Assembly: GCA_963764505.1 (NCBI GenBank)
Contig: CAVXSP010000001.1
Span: forward strand, 124,001-188,000
Length of the DNA: 64,000 nt
Origin: CAVXSP01 sp963764505
GTDB taxonomy: Bacteria; Acidobacteriota; Vicinamibacteria; Vicinamibacterales; SCN-69-37
Reading direction: 5' to 3'
Shown here piece after piece: positions 1 through 8,703 of the stretch. Made by a program: the position numbers and the translations under genes. Below the pieces are notes generated by a model. That model was given only the letters and a program-made list of their open reading frames with translations, ran no database searches and was not told the DNA's origin. Every line of letters begins with the position of its first letter. The stretch's first letter is position 1.

Positions 1-2164
1 GCAGCTCGTCGACGACCCACCCCGCCTTGTGCACGTCGCGGGCCAGCGTGAGCGCGAAGCGGATGTCGGTGCTCAGGGCGCGGCCGGTCTCGCCGTTGTA
101 GGTCCAGTCGCTCGCGATCGAGTCCTCGTTCCCGTCGAAGATCAGCCCGACGATCTGCAGCCGCCGGTTGAGCGTCGCGCTGCCCGAATTGCCTCCCGTG
201 ATGTCATTCGTGCTGATGAAATCGACCGGCAGATTCGCGTACTTCGTTTCGAACTCGGCGTCGCTGATGTTCGTCCGCCACGCGGCCAGGCTCTTCGGCA
301 TGGCGAAGTCTCCGCGGTCGCCGCGCGCCTGTGACAGCGCGAACATATCGCCGAACCGGGTCGTGTAGGGAATGGCCTTGCCTTGACGGTCCGTATAGCC
401 CGCGACCTTGCCGTAGGTCGCGCGCAGCGTGAAGTTCGCGTCCGGGTACATCGCCTCGCCCTTCCAGGCGGCCAGCCCCCGCGCGAACCGCGCGCGATTC
501 TGGAAGAGCTTCTCGTTCAGGATGCGAACGCGATTCCGCTGATCGGCGAGCGACGGCTCGAGGCCGCGCGCGAAGGCGATTGCCGGATCGGTCGAGCCCG
601 TGAACGCGTTGACGGGCGCATCGGTGAGCACCTTGCGCGTGGCGACGTCCGTGATCTTCGACCCGGCCAGCACGGCGTGCGCGAGCGCGCGCGCGTCCGA
701 AGTCGCGCCGATCTTCGCCCTGAGGTCGCGCACGGCGGGGATCTGGCGGTTCGCGGGCAGCGCCAGCGCCTTCTCGAATCCGATCGCGAGGAGGTCCTCG
801 TCGAGCGCCTGGATCACCGGCTCGTCGTCCTGCAGGCTCCGGCGCACGTCGGGCCAGTTCCGCTCCTGGAACTGGGGCTCGCGCTCGCGGTCGGACGACT
901 TCGCCCGCTCGAGCGCGAACTCGTACAGCGCTGCGGCGTAGGCCACGCCCGCCGGCTTCTGCAGCCATTCGAGCGCCTCGTCCAGATCCGCGTTGGCTTC
1001 GACGTCGTTGGCGTAGACGGCGCGCTGCCCGGCGATCACGTCGCCGAACTGCTGCTGCAGATCGGCGTGCTGCTGGAGGAAGGCCGTGAACTGCCGCTCG
1101 CGCGCCTGCTGGTCCTGGACGATATCGGTGCGGCCGAGCGCGGCGAGCACGTCCTGCGTGTACTTCAGGGAGTTCGCCAGCCCGAAGATGCGCTCCTGGA
1201 GCAGCACCTGGTATTCCGGCTTGATGGCGGCGTAGCGGCGCAGGAGCTGGAGCTCGGCCTCCATGTCGCGGATCCGGTCCGGCATCCCCTTCCTCAGGTT
1301 GTAGACGGCCGAGAAGCTCATCCGGTAGCGGTTCGTGCTGCCCGGATTGCCGGCCACGATCGTGAAGTCGCCGTCGCGGACGCCGTCGAGCGTGACGCGC
1401 AGGTAGTGGTCGGGCCGGTACGGCACGTGCGCGGCGTCGTACTCGCCGTGCGAGCCGTCGGCGCCCACATAGACGCGCAGGATCGAGATGTCCGACACGT
1501 AGCGTGGGAACCGGAAGTTCATCTCGTCGCCGCCGAAGTACCCGAGCTGCTTCTCCGGCGCGTACACCAGGCGGACGTCGTTGAAATCCTCGTAGGTCAG
1601 CAGGAGCGAGCGCGCGCCGCTGTTGAAGTCGACCACGGCGCAGGAGAAGCCCTCGCCCTTCTCCTGCGTACAGGCGCGCTCCAGGTCGCTGCGCGTGCCC
1701 TGGCGCGCGCGTTGAACCGCCGCGATATCCATTCCGGGCTTCACGACGGCGTTCATCTCGCCCGTGACGTCGCGCGACGAGCGCTCGATCTGGACGCGGA
1801 ACCGCTTGCAGGCCAGCTCCGCCGCCGGCGAGCTCGCCGTGAAGCCCTGCTCGATCAGATTGTCGGCTCCGCCGCGGTTCTGCTCCGCGAGCGTCGACGT
1901 ACGGATGCAGTCGAGCGCGACGTGATGGTTCGTCAGCACGAGCCCGTTGGCGGACGCGAACGTGCCGGTTCCGCCGCCGCCGCCGACCAGGATCCGGACG
2001 GGCGCGTATCGAAGATTGTCGACGTCCTGATCGGTGAGCCGGACGCCGTACTTGCTCGCCACCTCCCCACGCGGCAGTTGATCCAGCCGCCACATGCCCT
2101 CGTCGGCGAAAGCGGCGACGCTGGCGAGCGCGATCAGCGCCGGTATCCAGAAACGCTTCACCAT
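1..2164 (-). CDS. S46 family serine peptidase (dipeptidyl-peptidase 7/11 type), cut by window edge
   Basis: Periplasmic or secreted exopeptidase that removes dipeptides from the N-terminus of peptides. The frame opens with ATG at 2164, 8-9 nt after an AGGAG ribosome site, and starts with a signal peptide (MVKRFWIPAL... to about residue 20, cleavage near AFA). Residues 77-85 carry the S46 histidine block (LVLTNHHVA, His81), and the nucleophile sits in TGGNSGSATLN (Ser660). About 721 codons are inside the window and the last visible residues (GWVVDEL) match the usual C-terminus of this roughly 700-720-residue family, so only a few codons are missing. The DPP7/DPP11 choice depends on the S1 pocket residue and was not resolved. 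The gene points away from the next (retropepsin) gene on the same strand, with a gap of about 150 nt. Confidence 0.93.
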   Translation of the reverse strand, partial: MVKRFWIPALIALASVAAFADEGMWRLDQLPRGEVASKYGVRLTDQDVDNLRYAPVRILVGGGGGTGTFASANGLVLTNHHVALDCIRTSTLAEQNRGGADNLIEQGFTASSPAAELACKRFRVQIERSSRDVTGEMNAVVKPGMDIAAVQRARQGTRSDLERACTQEKGEGFSCAVVDFNSGARSLLLTYEDFNDVRLVYAPEKQLGYFGGDEMNFRFPRYVSDISILRVYVGADGSHGEYDAAHVPYRPDHYLRVTLDGVRDGDFTIVAGNPGSTNRYRMSFSAVYNLRKGMPDRIRDMEAELQLLRRYAAIKPEYQVLLQERIFGLANSLKYTQDVLAALGRTDIVQDQQARERQFTAFLQQHADLQQQFGDVIAGQRAVYANDVEANADLDEALEWLQKPAGVAYAAALYEFALERAKSSDREREPQFQERNWPDVRRSLQDDEPVIQALDEDLLAIGFEKALALPANRQIPAVRDLRAKIGATSDARALAHAVLAGSKITDVATRKVLTDAPVNAFTGSTDPAIAFARGLEPSLADQRNRVRILNEKLFQNRARFARGLAAWKGEAMYPDANFTLRATYGKVAGYTDRQGKAIPYTTRFGDMFALSQARGDRGDFAMPKSLAAWRTNISDAEFETKYANLPVDFISTNDITGGNSGSATLNRRLQIVGLIFDGNEDSIASDWTYNGETGRALSTDIRFALTLARDVHKAGWVVDEL

Positions 2165-2311
2165 GAGCCTGACTCCTGATCGCCGTCCCGGACACGCCGG
2201 AGAGGCGGACCCTTTCAGTGTAAGCCTCGGCGCGCGCCGACGACTCGTGAAGAAGCGGACGCCGAGACCTCTCCCGGCGCCGCGGGCGGCACCGGGACGG
2301 CGGCTGCGGGA

Positions 2312-3844
2312 TCAGAAGCGCTGGAGCCGAAGCTCGCCGCGCGCGAAGTCCATCGCGACCCGGTAGTCGCTCAGGAAGTTGTGGCCCAGGATGCCGCCGA
2401 GCTGAAATCCAAGGAGCACGCTCGGCGCGCGCAGATTCAGGACCGCGACGCCGAAATTCCGATACTCGATCGTGTCGAAATTCAGATCGACGCCTGGCAG
2501 CACGAACGCGTCGGGGTCGAGACCGGTCACGCCCCACACTTTGAGGGCGATGTGCCGGGGCGGATGCATCTCGAGCTGCGCGGCCATCTCCTTGCTGATC
2601 GACAGCAGCTCGCCGCCGGTGTCGACGACGAAGTAGGCCGGATAGCGCTCGTTCACGAGGCCCCGCACGAGCGGCAGCCGATAGACCCGCAGCGGCAGGC
2701 GAATGTCCGCCGGCTCGACCGGGAGCGTCCGCGCGAGCGTCACTTCGTGGCGGCTGTAATCCACGAGCACCGAGAGGCCGAACGCCGCCGGGGAGAACGT
2801 CTCGTTCTGCCACGGCTCCGAGCCCGGCATGTTCTCGCGGCGGATCGACACCGGCAGGTCGTGCATCGTAAGGTCGCCGATGGTGAGATCGTCGACCCGT
2901 CCGACCGACAGCTTGCGCAGGCCCGGCGAGCCGACGCCGGTGATCAGGGTGTCGACGATCGCCCTGACGTTGGCCCGGTCAGCCGTGTTGCGGGTGACCG
3001 CCGTCTGCTGGGCGCCCGTGTCGAGCACGAACTCGACCTTCTTGCCGTTCAGCGCGCCGCTGACGAGGACCTTCTTGCCGCGCATGCGGAAGGGCATGAC
3101 GTGCGGACGGTCCGCGCCCTCGAAGGTCACCGGCCGGCGGCCGCTGAAGCTGCGCAGGAGCCGGATCTTGAGCGTCGCCGCCTCCGAGCTGCCCCGCACG
3201 CGCGAGGGCAGCAGCTTCACGTAGTTCTCGTACACCTCCCGCGCGTCGTCGTACAGGAATTGCCGCTCGTAGATCTCGGCGAGGAGCACGAGGATTTCCG
3301 GGTCCTTCGGCGAGGCCGTCGACGCGGCCAGTGTCTCGGTGAGCGCCTCGTCGAAACGGCCGCGCGTGACGAGCGAGCGCGCGACCCCGAACCGCGCACG
3401 CGGCGAGCCAGGATATTCTGCGAGCGCGGCGCGATAGGCCTCCTCGGCCTCGTCGAACAGGCCGCCGCCCCAGAGCGCGTCGCCGTAGAGCGTCAGGGTG
3501 TCCGCGTCGCGCGTGGCGGACTTGAGGGCTTCCGCCTCGCGGCGCGCAATCTGGAAGCTCGACAGCCGCAGCGCCGACCGCACCATACCCTTGAGCGCCG
3601 CAACGGACAGGTCGCCGTAGCCGGCCGCGAACACTTTCGCATACAGCTTGTACGCGTCCGTGTACCGCGCGTCGGCGAAGAGCTTGTCCGCGCGCTGCGC
3701 CTGGACGATGGCCTCGCTCGGCGTGAGGTTCCGCTGGGCCCCGAGCGTCGCCGCAGCCGCGACAATCGCGGTCGCGACCACGACCGCTTTCGGGAGACCG
3801 GCGCGGGATGCGCGTCGCATGGACAGCAGCCGACGAACGGTCAT
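2312..3844 (-). CDS. Secreted TPR-containing retropepsin-like aspartyl protease
   Basis: Protein of 510 residues with a signal peptide (hydrophobic run KAVVVATAIVAAAATLGA), a helical tetratricopeptide region at about residues 95-215, and a C-terminal half with two retroviral-type aspartyl protease lobes. Each lobe has a catalytic triad motif: LDTGAQQT (Asp275) and VDTGGELLS (Asp408). Both Asp-Thr-Gly motifs are intact, so a two-lobed enzyme is expected. Likely exported and acting in the periplasm or at the surface; the substrate is unknown. I start at ATG 3844, which follows a GGGG stretch; a GTG at 3892 in the same frame would add 16 residues before the signal peptide. It lies between the S46 peptidase and a small secreted protein, all on the minus strand. 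Confidence 0.85.
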   Translation of the reverse strand: MTVRRLLSMRRASRAGLPKAVVVATAIVAAAATLGAQRNLTPSEAIVQAQRADKLFADARYTDAYKLYAKVFAAGYGDLSVAALKGMVRSALRLSSFQIARREAEALKSATRDADTLTLYGDALWGGGLFDEAEEAYRAALAEYPGSPRARFGVARSLVTRGRFDEALTETLAASTASPKDPEILVLLAEIYERQFLYDDAREVYENYVKLLPSRVRGSSEAATLKIRLLRSFSGRRPVTFEGADRPHVMPFRMRGKKVLVSGALNGKKVEFVLDTGAQQTAVTRNTADRANVRAIVDTLITGVGSPGLRKLSVGRVDDLTIGDLTMHDLPVSIRRENMPGSEPWQNETFSPAAFGLSVLVDYSRHEVTLARTLPVEPADIRLPLRVYRLPLVRGLVNERYPAYFVVDTGGELLSISKEMAAQLEMHPPRHIALKVWGVTGLDPDAFVLPGVDLNFDTIEYRNFGVAVLNLRAPSVLLGFQLGGILGHNFLSDYRVAMDFARGELRLQRF

Positions 3845-3900
3845 CAGACCGGCCCCGACCGCCTGGACGGTTGCTCGCCACATTGCTGTCACCCCGCATC

Positions 3901-3950
3901 GGGCCCGCCGCGGGCGGCCCGGTCCGGACCGGCCCCCGCGGCGGCCCGCG
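3901..3950. repeat. GC-rich imperfect palindrome
   Basis: The gap between the 168-aa secreted protein and the retropepsin gene holds a GC-only imperfect inverted repeat centred at about 3925, with the perfect core CCGGTCCGGACCGG (3919-3932). It could fold as a hairpin and end transcription of the upstream gene, but there is no T-tract, so this is only a structural observation. Confidence 0.35.
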
Positions 3951-4031
3951 CAAGTATACGCTCCGGCACGCGGGACGCAGCCGACGAATGCTGCGCCTCT
4001 CGGAGCCCGCGTCCGGTCCGAAAAGGCCGGA

Positions 4032-4538
4032 TCAGAAGCCCGTTGCCGCGAACCAGGACGTGCCCGCCGCGTTGGTCACGAACACGATGGGAGCGATGCA
4101 GGGTGAAGGGAGCGCCAGGACCGCCTCGAACTCGGCGTCGCCCGCGCTCGTCGCCGGCACGGGGCCCGCGGCGACGTTCATGGTGCCGGCGAGCCCGCCG
4201 GCAATCGTCTGGCAGCTCACGACCGCGTTGAAGCTCGCGACTGGGTTGACGCCCGTGCTCACGAGCACGAGTCCCTCGACTTCGAGCTCGAGCTTGCCGT
4301 CGACGCCCAGCTCGCCCTTGGCGCTCGTCAGCTTCCAGGGGACGCCGCCGCCGTTGATGCCGCGGATGGGATTGGCAGACCCGGTGAAGGGAGCGACGAC
4401 GCCGACCATCGTGCCGAACTCCAGGATCTTCGCAGGCTTGTCGCTCGGCGGGCCCTTGTGCCCGCGCTGTGCGCTGGCCACTGCCGTGAGCGGCAGCGCG
4501 AGCATCAGACACATCGCCAGTGATTTGCGGCTGAACAT
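4032..4538 (-). CDS. Small secreted protein of unknown function
   Basis: I do not recognise a family. The 168-residue product begins with a clear signal peptide (MFSRKSLAMCLMLALPLTAVASAQ, cleavage after ASA). The mature part is rich in Gly, Ala and Val with alternating hydrophobic residues, suggesting an all-beta fold, and has two cysteines (in VVSCQTI and PSPCIAP) that could form a disulfide. The start is well supported by a GAGGAGG ribosome site 6-7 nt upstream. Same strand as the flanking protease and phosphodiesterase genes but with gaps over 150 nt on both sides, so probably its own unit. Confidence 0.7.
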   Translation of the reverse strand: MFSRKSLAMCLMLALPLTAVASAQRGHKGPPSDKPAKILEFGTMVGVVAPFTGSANPIRGINGGGVPWKLTSAKGELGVDGKLELEVEGLVLVSTGVNPVASFNAVVSCQTIAGGLAGTMNVAAGPVPATSAGDAEFEAVLALPSPCIAPIVFVTNAAGTSWFAATGF

Positions 4539-4758
4539 AACGGTCCTCCTCGCTCAAACTTCAGAGCGCGGGAGGACACAGCAAGTCCGGTACCCGCCGC
4601 CGAGCGGCGTTCTCCACCGCGCGGTCGCGCAATCCGGCGCGTTTCGGCCGCGCGGTCCGGCTTCCGGAGGCTGACGCCAACGAATCGCGAAGATGGTTAC
4701 GAGCCGCGTAAACCGCGGGAGGCGCCGCGCGAGGACGTCCGATGCCGCCGAGCGCCGG

Positions 4759-6717
4759 TCAGCGCCCGGGAAACTGGATGCCTTCCTCGGCAAGGATCGA
4801 CGACGCCAGGGTCTGCAGCGTCGGCGCTCGCTGCTGCAGCGCGCGGCTGGTCAGGAGGATGCCCGGAACGGCGTCCGGGTCCATGCAGTGATCGCCGCTC
4901 CACGCGCTGGTGTTGTCGGCGAACACGGCTGCCGGCAGGCCTCCGAGCGCGGACTCGCCGGAGACGCGCGTGCCCTTGGCGTAGCCGATGATCAGGTCCG
5001 GCGCCACGTCGTCGTGCCCCGCCGAGGTGTAGACGTCATCGCGCCGAAAGACCTTGGCGATCGCCGGCTTCCCGGTGGACGGATCGACGACGGCCAGCAG
5101 CTTCGAACTCAGTTCGCTCAGGAGCGCCTCACGCCGGCTCGGGTCGACGGTGCCGTTCGGTTCCCGCCCCTTCAGATTGAGGTAGAGCCCGTTCAGGCCG
5201 AGACCGTAGGCCCGGCTCTTGGAGAAATCGATCTGGGCCAGCCCCGGCTCCTCCGACCCGCCCGCCGGGACGATGTAGCCTTCGTTGCGGAGCCAGGCGT
5301 TCAGGCTGAACGATCGCCGCCAGGACGCGAATCCGTGGTCCGACATGACGACGAGGAGGTCCTGCGGGCCGAGGTGCTGGAGCGCTTCGCCGACCAGCCC
5401 GTCGAACTGCACGTAGAGGTCGTCGATGGTATGGGCGTAGCGGGCATCACGCGCCGCGTTGTAGGCGGGGTGTTCCGGATCGCGCGCGATCCACAGCATG
5501 TGCGACACCTGATCGACGTCGCCGAAATAGTAGAAGAGGAACCCGCGATCGAAGTGGTCCAGCGCGTACTTGAACTGGCGGACGTTCTCGGCCTGGGCCA
5601 GCCGGGTCTGGCGCAGGAACTCGTCGCGCGAGATCAGGCCGTCGATGAGCGCATTGGTCTCCTCCGGCATGCCCTGCGTATAGAACCGGCCGGTCGTGCG
5701 CGCCAGCTCCGCAGCGTAGCCCGCCGGGGTGGAGATCGGCAGCGCCGGGCTCATCGGATCCATGTTCACGGGGCTGACATACAGCTCGAGGTTGGGCTGG
5801 AGCTGCTTCAAGTAGAAGCGGCATTCGGCCCGAAGCGTCTGCAGCGGCCAGACGTCGAACGAGATCGGCACCCAGTCGCTCCAGTCGCCGACCTTGAGCG
5901 TTCGCGTCTCGTCGCCGACGACGATCTTCACCTGCTGGCGCGATCCGTCGATGGCGACGGTGAACGCGCGGCTCATTTTCTGGGCCGTCAGAAGATGCGG
6001 TTGATCGGGCCCTTCGAGCGCGCTCTCGACGACGCCGCCCGTCGACCTGACGTGGTACACCGTGCCGCCGTTCACGCTGGATCTCGCCGGCCCCGCTGCG
6101 GACGTGTAGAAGGAGAACTGGCCGTAGGTGCCGAGAATGTCGGGCGTGCCCATTCCGGACAGCTCGCGCGTCGCCAGTCCGCTCGGCGGGAAGTTCGTGG
6201 GCATTCGGATGATCGTCGTCTCGATCCCGTGCTCGGTCTGCGGCTGCCAGAACGGCTGCCCGCCCCTCAACGACTGCGTCTGCTGGGATGACAACGGAAT
6301 CAGCCAATTGCCCAGCGCGACCTTGCGGCCCGATTCCGTGCGTGTCGTCGACATGTACGGAGTCATCGTCTTCGGATCGCGGTGCACGAAATCGAAGATG
6401 CCGTGCACGCCGGGGTCGCGGCCCGTGATGAACGTGGACCACGCCACGGGGCTCTGTGGCGGGATGGAGGACCCGAGCGGAGCGAAGCTGCCCTTCGCCG
6501 CGAGTCGCGAGAAATTCGGCATCCGCCCCTGCGCCATCAGGTCGCGCGTGAGGCCGTAGTCGAAGCCGTCGAATCCCAGCACGAGCACGCGTGGCGCCGC
6601 GGCGGGCGAGTGGCCCCAGACCGTGGCGGTGGCGACGAGGAGCACGGCAAGCGGCAGTGCCAGCAGCATGCCGCGGCGTCGAATACTGGCGCGGAGTTTC
6701 CCCATTTCGAACGTCAT
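4759..6717 (-). CDS. Secreted alkaline phosphatase-superfamily protein (type I phosphodiesterase/nucleotide pyrophosphatase family)
   Basis: Metal-dependent phosphoesterase of the alkaline phosphatase superfamily. After a Tat/Sec-like leader (RRRGMLLALPLAVLLVATATV) the metal-binding GFDGFD motif appears. The likely nucleophile Ser/Thr lies in SPVAWSTFITG, and later metal ligands are in FGDVDQVSHM, VMSDHGF and WSGDHCM. At about 652 residues it is longer than single-domain phosphatases because of a beta-rich insert between the nucleophile and the DxxxH block. The substrate cannot be read from sequence; phosphodiesters or sugar-phosphates are typical. ATG 6717 is preceded by GAGG; an adjacent GTG at 6720 is equally possible in frame. 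Confidence 0.88.
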   Translation of the reverse strand: MTFEMGKLRASIRRRGMLLALPLAVLLVATATVWGHSPAAAPRVLVLGFDGFDYGLTRDLMAQGRMPNFSRLAAKGSFAPLGSSIPPQSPVAWSTFITGRDPGVHGIFDFVHRDPKTMTPYMSTTRTESGRKVALGNWLIPLSSQQTQSLRGGQPFWQPQTEHGIETTIIRMPTNFPPSGLATRELSGMGTPDILGTYGQFSFYTSAAGPARSSVNGGTVYHVRSTGGVVESALEGPDQPHLLTAQKMSRAFTVAIDGSRQQVKIVVGDETRTLKVGDWSDWVPISFDVWPLQTLRAECRFYLKQLQPNLELYVSPVNMDPMSPALPISTPAGYAAELARTTGRFYTQGMPEETNALIDGLISRDEFLRQTRLAQAENVRQFKYALDHFDRGFLFYYFGDVDQVSHMLWIARDPEHPAYNAARDARYAHTIDDLYVQFDGLVGEALQHLGPQDLLVVMSDHGFASWRRSFSLNAWLRNEGYIVPAGGSEEPGLAQIDFSKSRAYGLGLNGLYLNLKGREPNGTVDPSRREALLSELSSKLLAVVDPSTGKPAIAKVFRRDDVYTSAGHDDVAPDLIIGYAKGTRVSGESALGGLPAAVFADNTSAWSGDHCMDPDAVPGILLTSRALQQRAPTLQTLASSILAEEGIQFPGR

Positions 6718-7000
6718 CACGTGCCTCTAGGAATTACGGCCGATCGCGGCTCGCCGTTTCTTCAGCAGGACAGGTTCAACAAAGCAAGTGATGTGCCGTG
6801 CGGGAGATCTCAGCGGACGGAGGCCGCCGAGACGCTGCGTCCGCCGGGGGAGACGCGCTCCGAAAATTTCAGCGGGGCCTGGGGATTCTCCAGGCACGAT
6901 GGCCCACGTGCGGCACGAGAGGCCGCAGCAGCCGGGTCGCCCAAGGTCCGCGGGCTTCAGGTCCTGGTCACGGACTACCAGGACGAGAGTCGCGCCCCAC

Positions 7001-8017
7001 TCAGCGCGCGGGCACGCGCCCGACGACGTCGCGGCGGTCGGAATAGATCGCGGTGAAGACGCCGTCGCGAAGCTCCAGTGCCGAGGCCCGGCCGGTCGGC
7101 ACGTACTCGGACTGCATGCCGGTGTCGATCACGACGACGCGGCCCCCGAAACGGACTTCGATGACGCCGTCGGGCCGCACCGTGTGCCCGACGACGATGG
7201 CGCGTGCGCGCTGCGCGGCCAGGATCGCGTCGAGCTCCGGCGCGAACGACTCCGGCTCCTGCGCGAGGCCGCGGTACCACAGCGGCCCGGTCTCGCCCAT
7301 CGCGAGACTCCGCTCGGGCGCGTCCTTCGTCCGGGCGAGATCAGCGGAAAGCTCCGCGCGGATCCGGGCGTTGATCTCGGCGCACCCGAGCGGCGCGGTG
7401 GCCGGACTGATGCCGCCGTGCGCGAAGAGCACGTCGTCGATCCGGACGACGGCGTCGAGCGTGCGCAGCGCGGCGCCGTACGGCCCGGCAGGCCCGAACG
7501 CCTGAATCATCTCGATCATGCCGAGGGGCGTCTGACTGCGCAGCTGCTCGCGCACGTCCGGGCTGGCCGCCTGGATGACCTGCTCGCGCAACGCCTCGGA
7601 ATCGCGCGTCGCGAACGCGGCGAACTCGCCGGGCGTCGTGTAGCTGAAGTTGCCGAGCAGGCGCAGCGCCTCGTGGTTGCCGAGCAGCGTGTGCACACGG
7701 CCTCCCGCGGAGGCCGCCTCACGCTGGAGGCGCTGAAGCAACTCGAGCGCCTTGCGCGAGTCGGGACCTCGGTCCAGCACGTCGCCCAGCTGGACGAAGT
7801 GGGCGCGGCCGGCGCTCCATCGGCCCCGGCCGTCGACGATCCCGGCAGCCCGCAGAATCTCGACGAACCGGTCGTACGCGCCGTGGACGTCGCCGACGGC
7901 CACGACGCGCTCCACGCCCTCGAACTCGCACGGGGGCTCTGCGGCGGATGGCGCGGACGCCGGACCGGCGCGTGCCACGAGGCCCGCGAGCAGCACGAGA
8001 ATGCCCGCGTAGCGCAT
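7001..8017 (-). CDS. Secreted PPP-family (Shewanella-like) metallophosphoesterase
   Basis: Calcineurin-fold phosphatase of 338 residues with a signal peptide (MRYAGILVLLAGLVARAGPASA). All core motifs are present in order: GDVHGAY, GDVLDRGPDS, GNHEALRLLGNF, FAHGGIS and VVGHTV. The NHEALRLLGNF block and overall spacing resemble the bacterial Shelph branch of PPP phosphatases. It may hydrolyse phosphoproteins or phosphate esters outside the cytoplasm; the substrate is not known. ATG 8017 lies 5 nt after the stop of the DUF4956 gene, so the two are likely translationally coupled as the third cistron of the VTC-DUF4956 operon. Confidence 0.88.
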   Translation of the reverse strand: MRYAGILVLLAGLVARAGPASAPSAAEPPCEFEGVERVVAVGDVHGAYDRFVEILRAAGIVDGRGRWSAGRAHFVQLGDVLDRGPDSRKALELLQRLQREAASAGGRVHTLLGNHEALRLLGNFSYTTPGEFAAFATRDSEALREQVIQAASPDVREQLRSQTPLGMIEMIQAFGPAGPYGAALRTLDAVVRIDDVLFAHGGISPATAPLGCAEINARIRAELSADLARTKDAPERSLAMGETGPLWYRGLAQEPESFAPELDAILAAQRARAIVVGHTVRPDGVIEVRFGGRVVVIDTGMQSEYVPTGRASALELRDGVFTAIYSDRRDVVGRVPAR

Positions 8018-8022
8018 CCCGA

Positions 8023-8703
8023 TTACAGCTCGTCCAGCCCCGCGTCCTGAAGCTGCACGCTCTGCACGCCGTCGACGCGATTCAGCGTCTTGAGGAGCGC
8101 CTCGGCAGAGCCGCCGGGCCGGAACTCCACCTGGTAGGCCGCTTCGACCGCCGTGCCCTGCCTGGCCGTCTCCATCGAGACGAGCCGATGACGGCCGACG
8201 TGCGACGCGAACGGTCCGCGCACAATCTCGCCGACGTCGTGGCCAAGCCCGACCCGCAGCGTCAGCGAGTAGCCCGGCGCCGGCAGGACGCCGGCCCGTC
8301 TCGTCTTCATCGCGAACGCCGCGGCGCTGACGATCACCAGCCCGAACACCGACATCCAGATGTCTCCTGCACCCGCCGCCATGCCCATCACGACGGCAAA
8401 GATGACGAACGCGGTGTCCTGGGTGTCCTGCACGACGGTTCGGAACCGCACGATCGACAGCGCGCCGACCAGGCTGAACGCGCGGGCCGTGTTGTTGCCG
8501 ATGACCTGCGTGACGATGGCGATGAGGACGGCGAGGAGCAGCAGGGTCGCCTGAAAGGAGTGACTGGCTCGGCTCTCGGGCCGCGTCGCGCGGTAGACCC
8601 ATGCGACAATCCAGCCGAGCACGAGCGCCCCCACGAGCCGGACGAGCGTCTGCCGGGCCGAGATCGGCGGCCCGCTGGCAATCTCCGCGAGCCAGTCAGG
8701 CAT
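8023..8703 (-). CDS. DUF4956 membrane protein
   Basis: Integral membrane protein of 226 residues with about four N-terminal membrane helices (residues 20-130, including LVGALVLGWIVAWVY and FQATLLLLAVLIAIVTQVIG) and a C-terminal cytosolic domain of about 90 residues ending in a ferredoxin-like beta-alpha pattern. The stretch LSIVRFRTVVQDTQDTAFVIFAV is the family signature. DUF4956 proteins are commonly encoded next to VTC-domain proteins, as here: its ATG overlaps the VTC gene stop by 8 nt and the phosphatase follows 5 nt after its own stop. It is probably the membrane partner of the VTC enzyme; its biochemical role is undefined. Confidence 0.9.
   Translation of the reverse strand: MPDWLAEIASGPPISARQTLVRLVGALVLGWIVAWVYRATRPESRASHSFQATLLLLAVLIAIVTQVIGNNTARAFSLVGALSIVRFRTVVQDTQDTAFVIFAVVMGMAAGAGDIWMSVFGLVIVSAAAFAMKTRRAGVLPAPGYSLTLRVGLGHDVGEIVRGPFASHVGRHRLVSMETARQGTAVEAAYQVEFRPGGSAEALLKTLNRVDGVQSVQLQDAGLDEL

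Noticed and set aside
204..2813. 869-residue open frame on the minus strand
   Set aside because: Arg/Ala/Pro-rich shadow of the S46 peptidase and retropepsin genes, with no family resemblance and crossing the boundary of two real genes.
4539..4758. Possible small RNA or gene in the 220-nt gap before the phosphodiesterase
   Set aside because: No open frame with ribosome site, no stable hairpin with T-tract and no promoter pair was seen.
6718..7000. Gene or regulatory RNA in the gap of about 280 nt upstream of the phosphodiesterase
   Set aside because: Short open frames there are Arg-rich shadows; only a weak CCTGG/CCAGG inverted pair near 6883 was seen.
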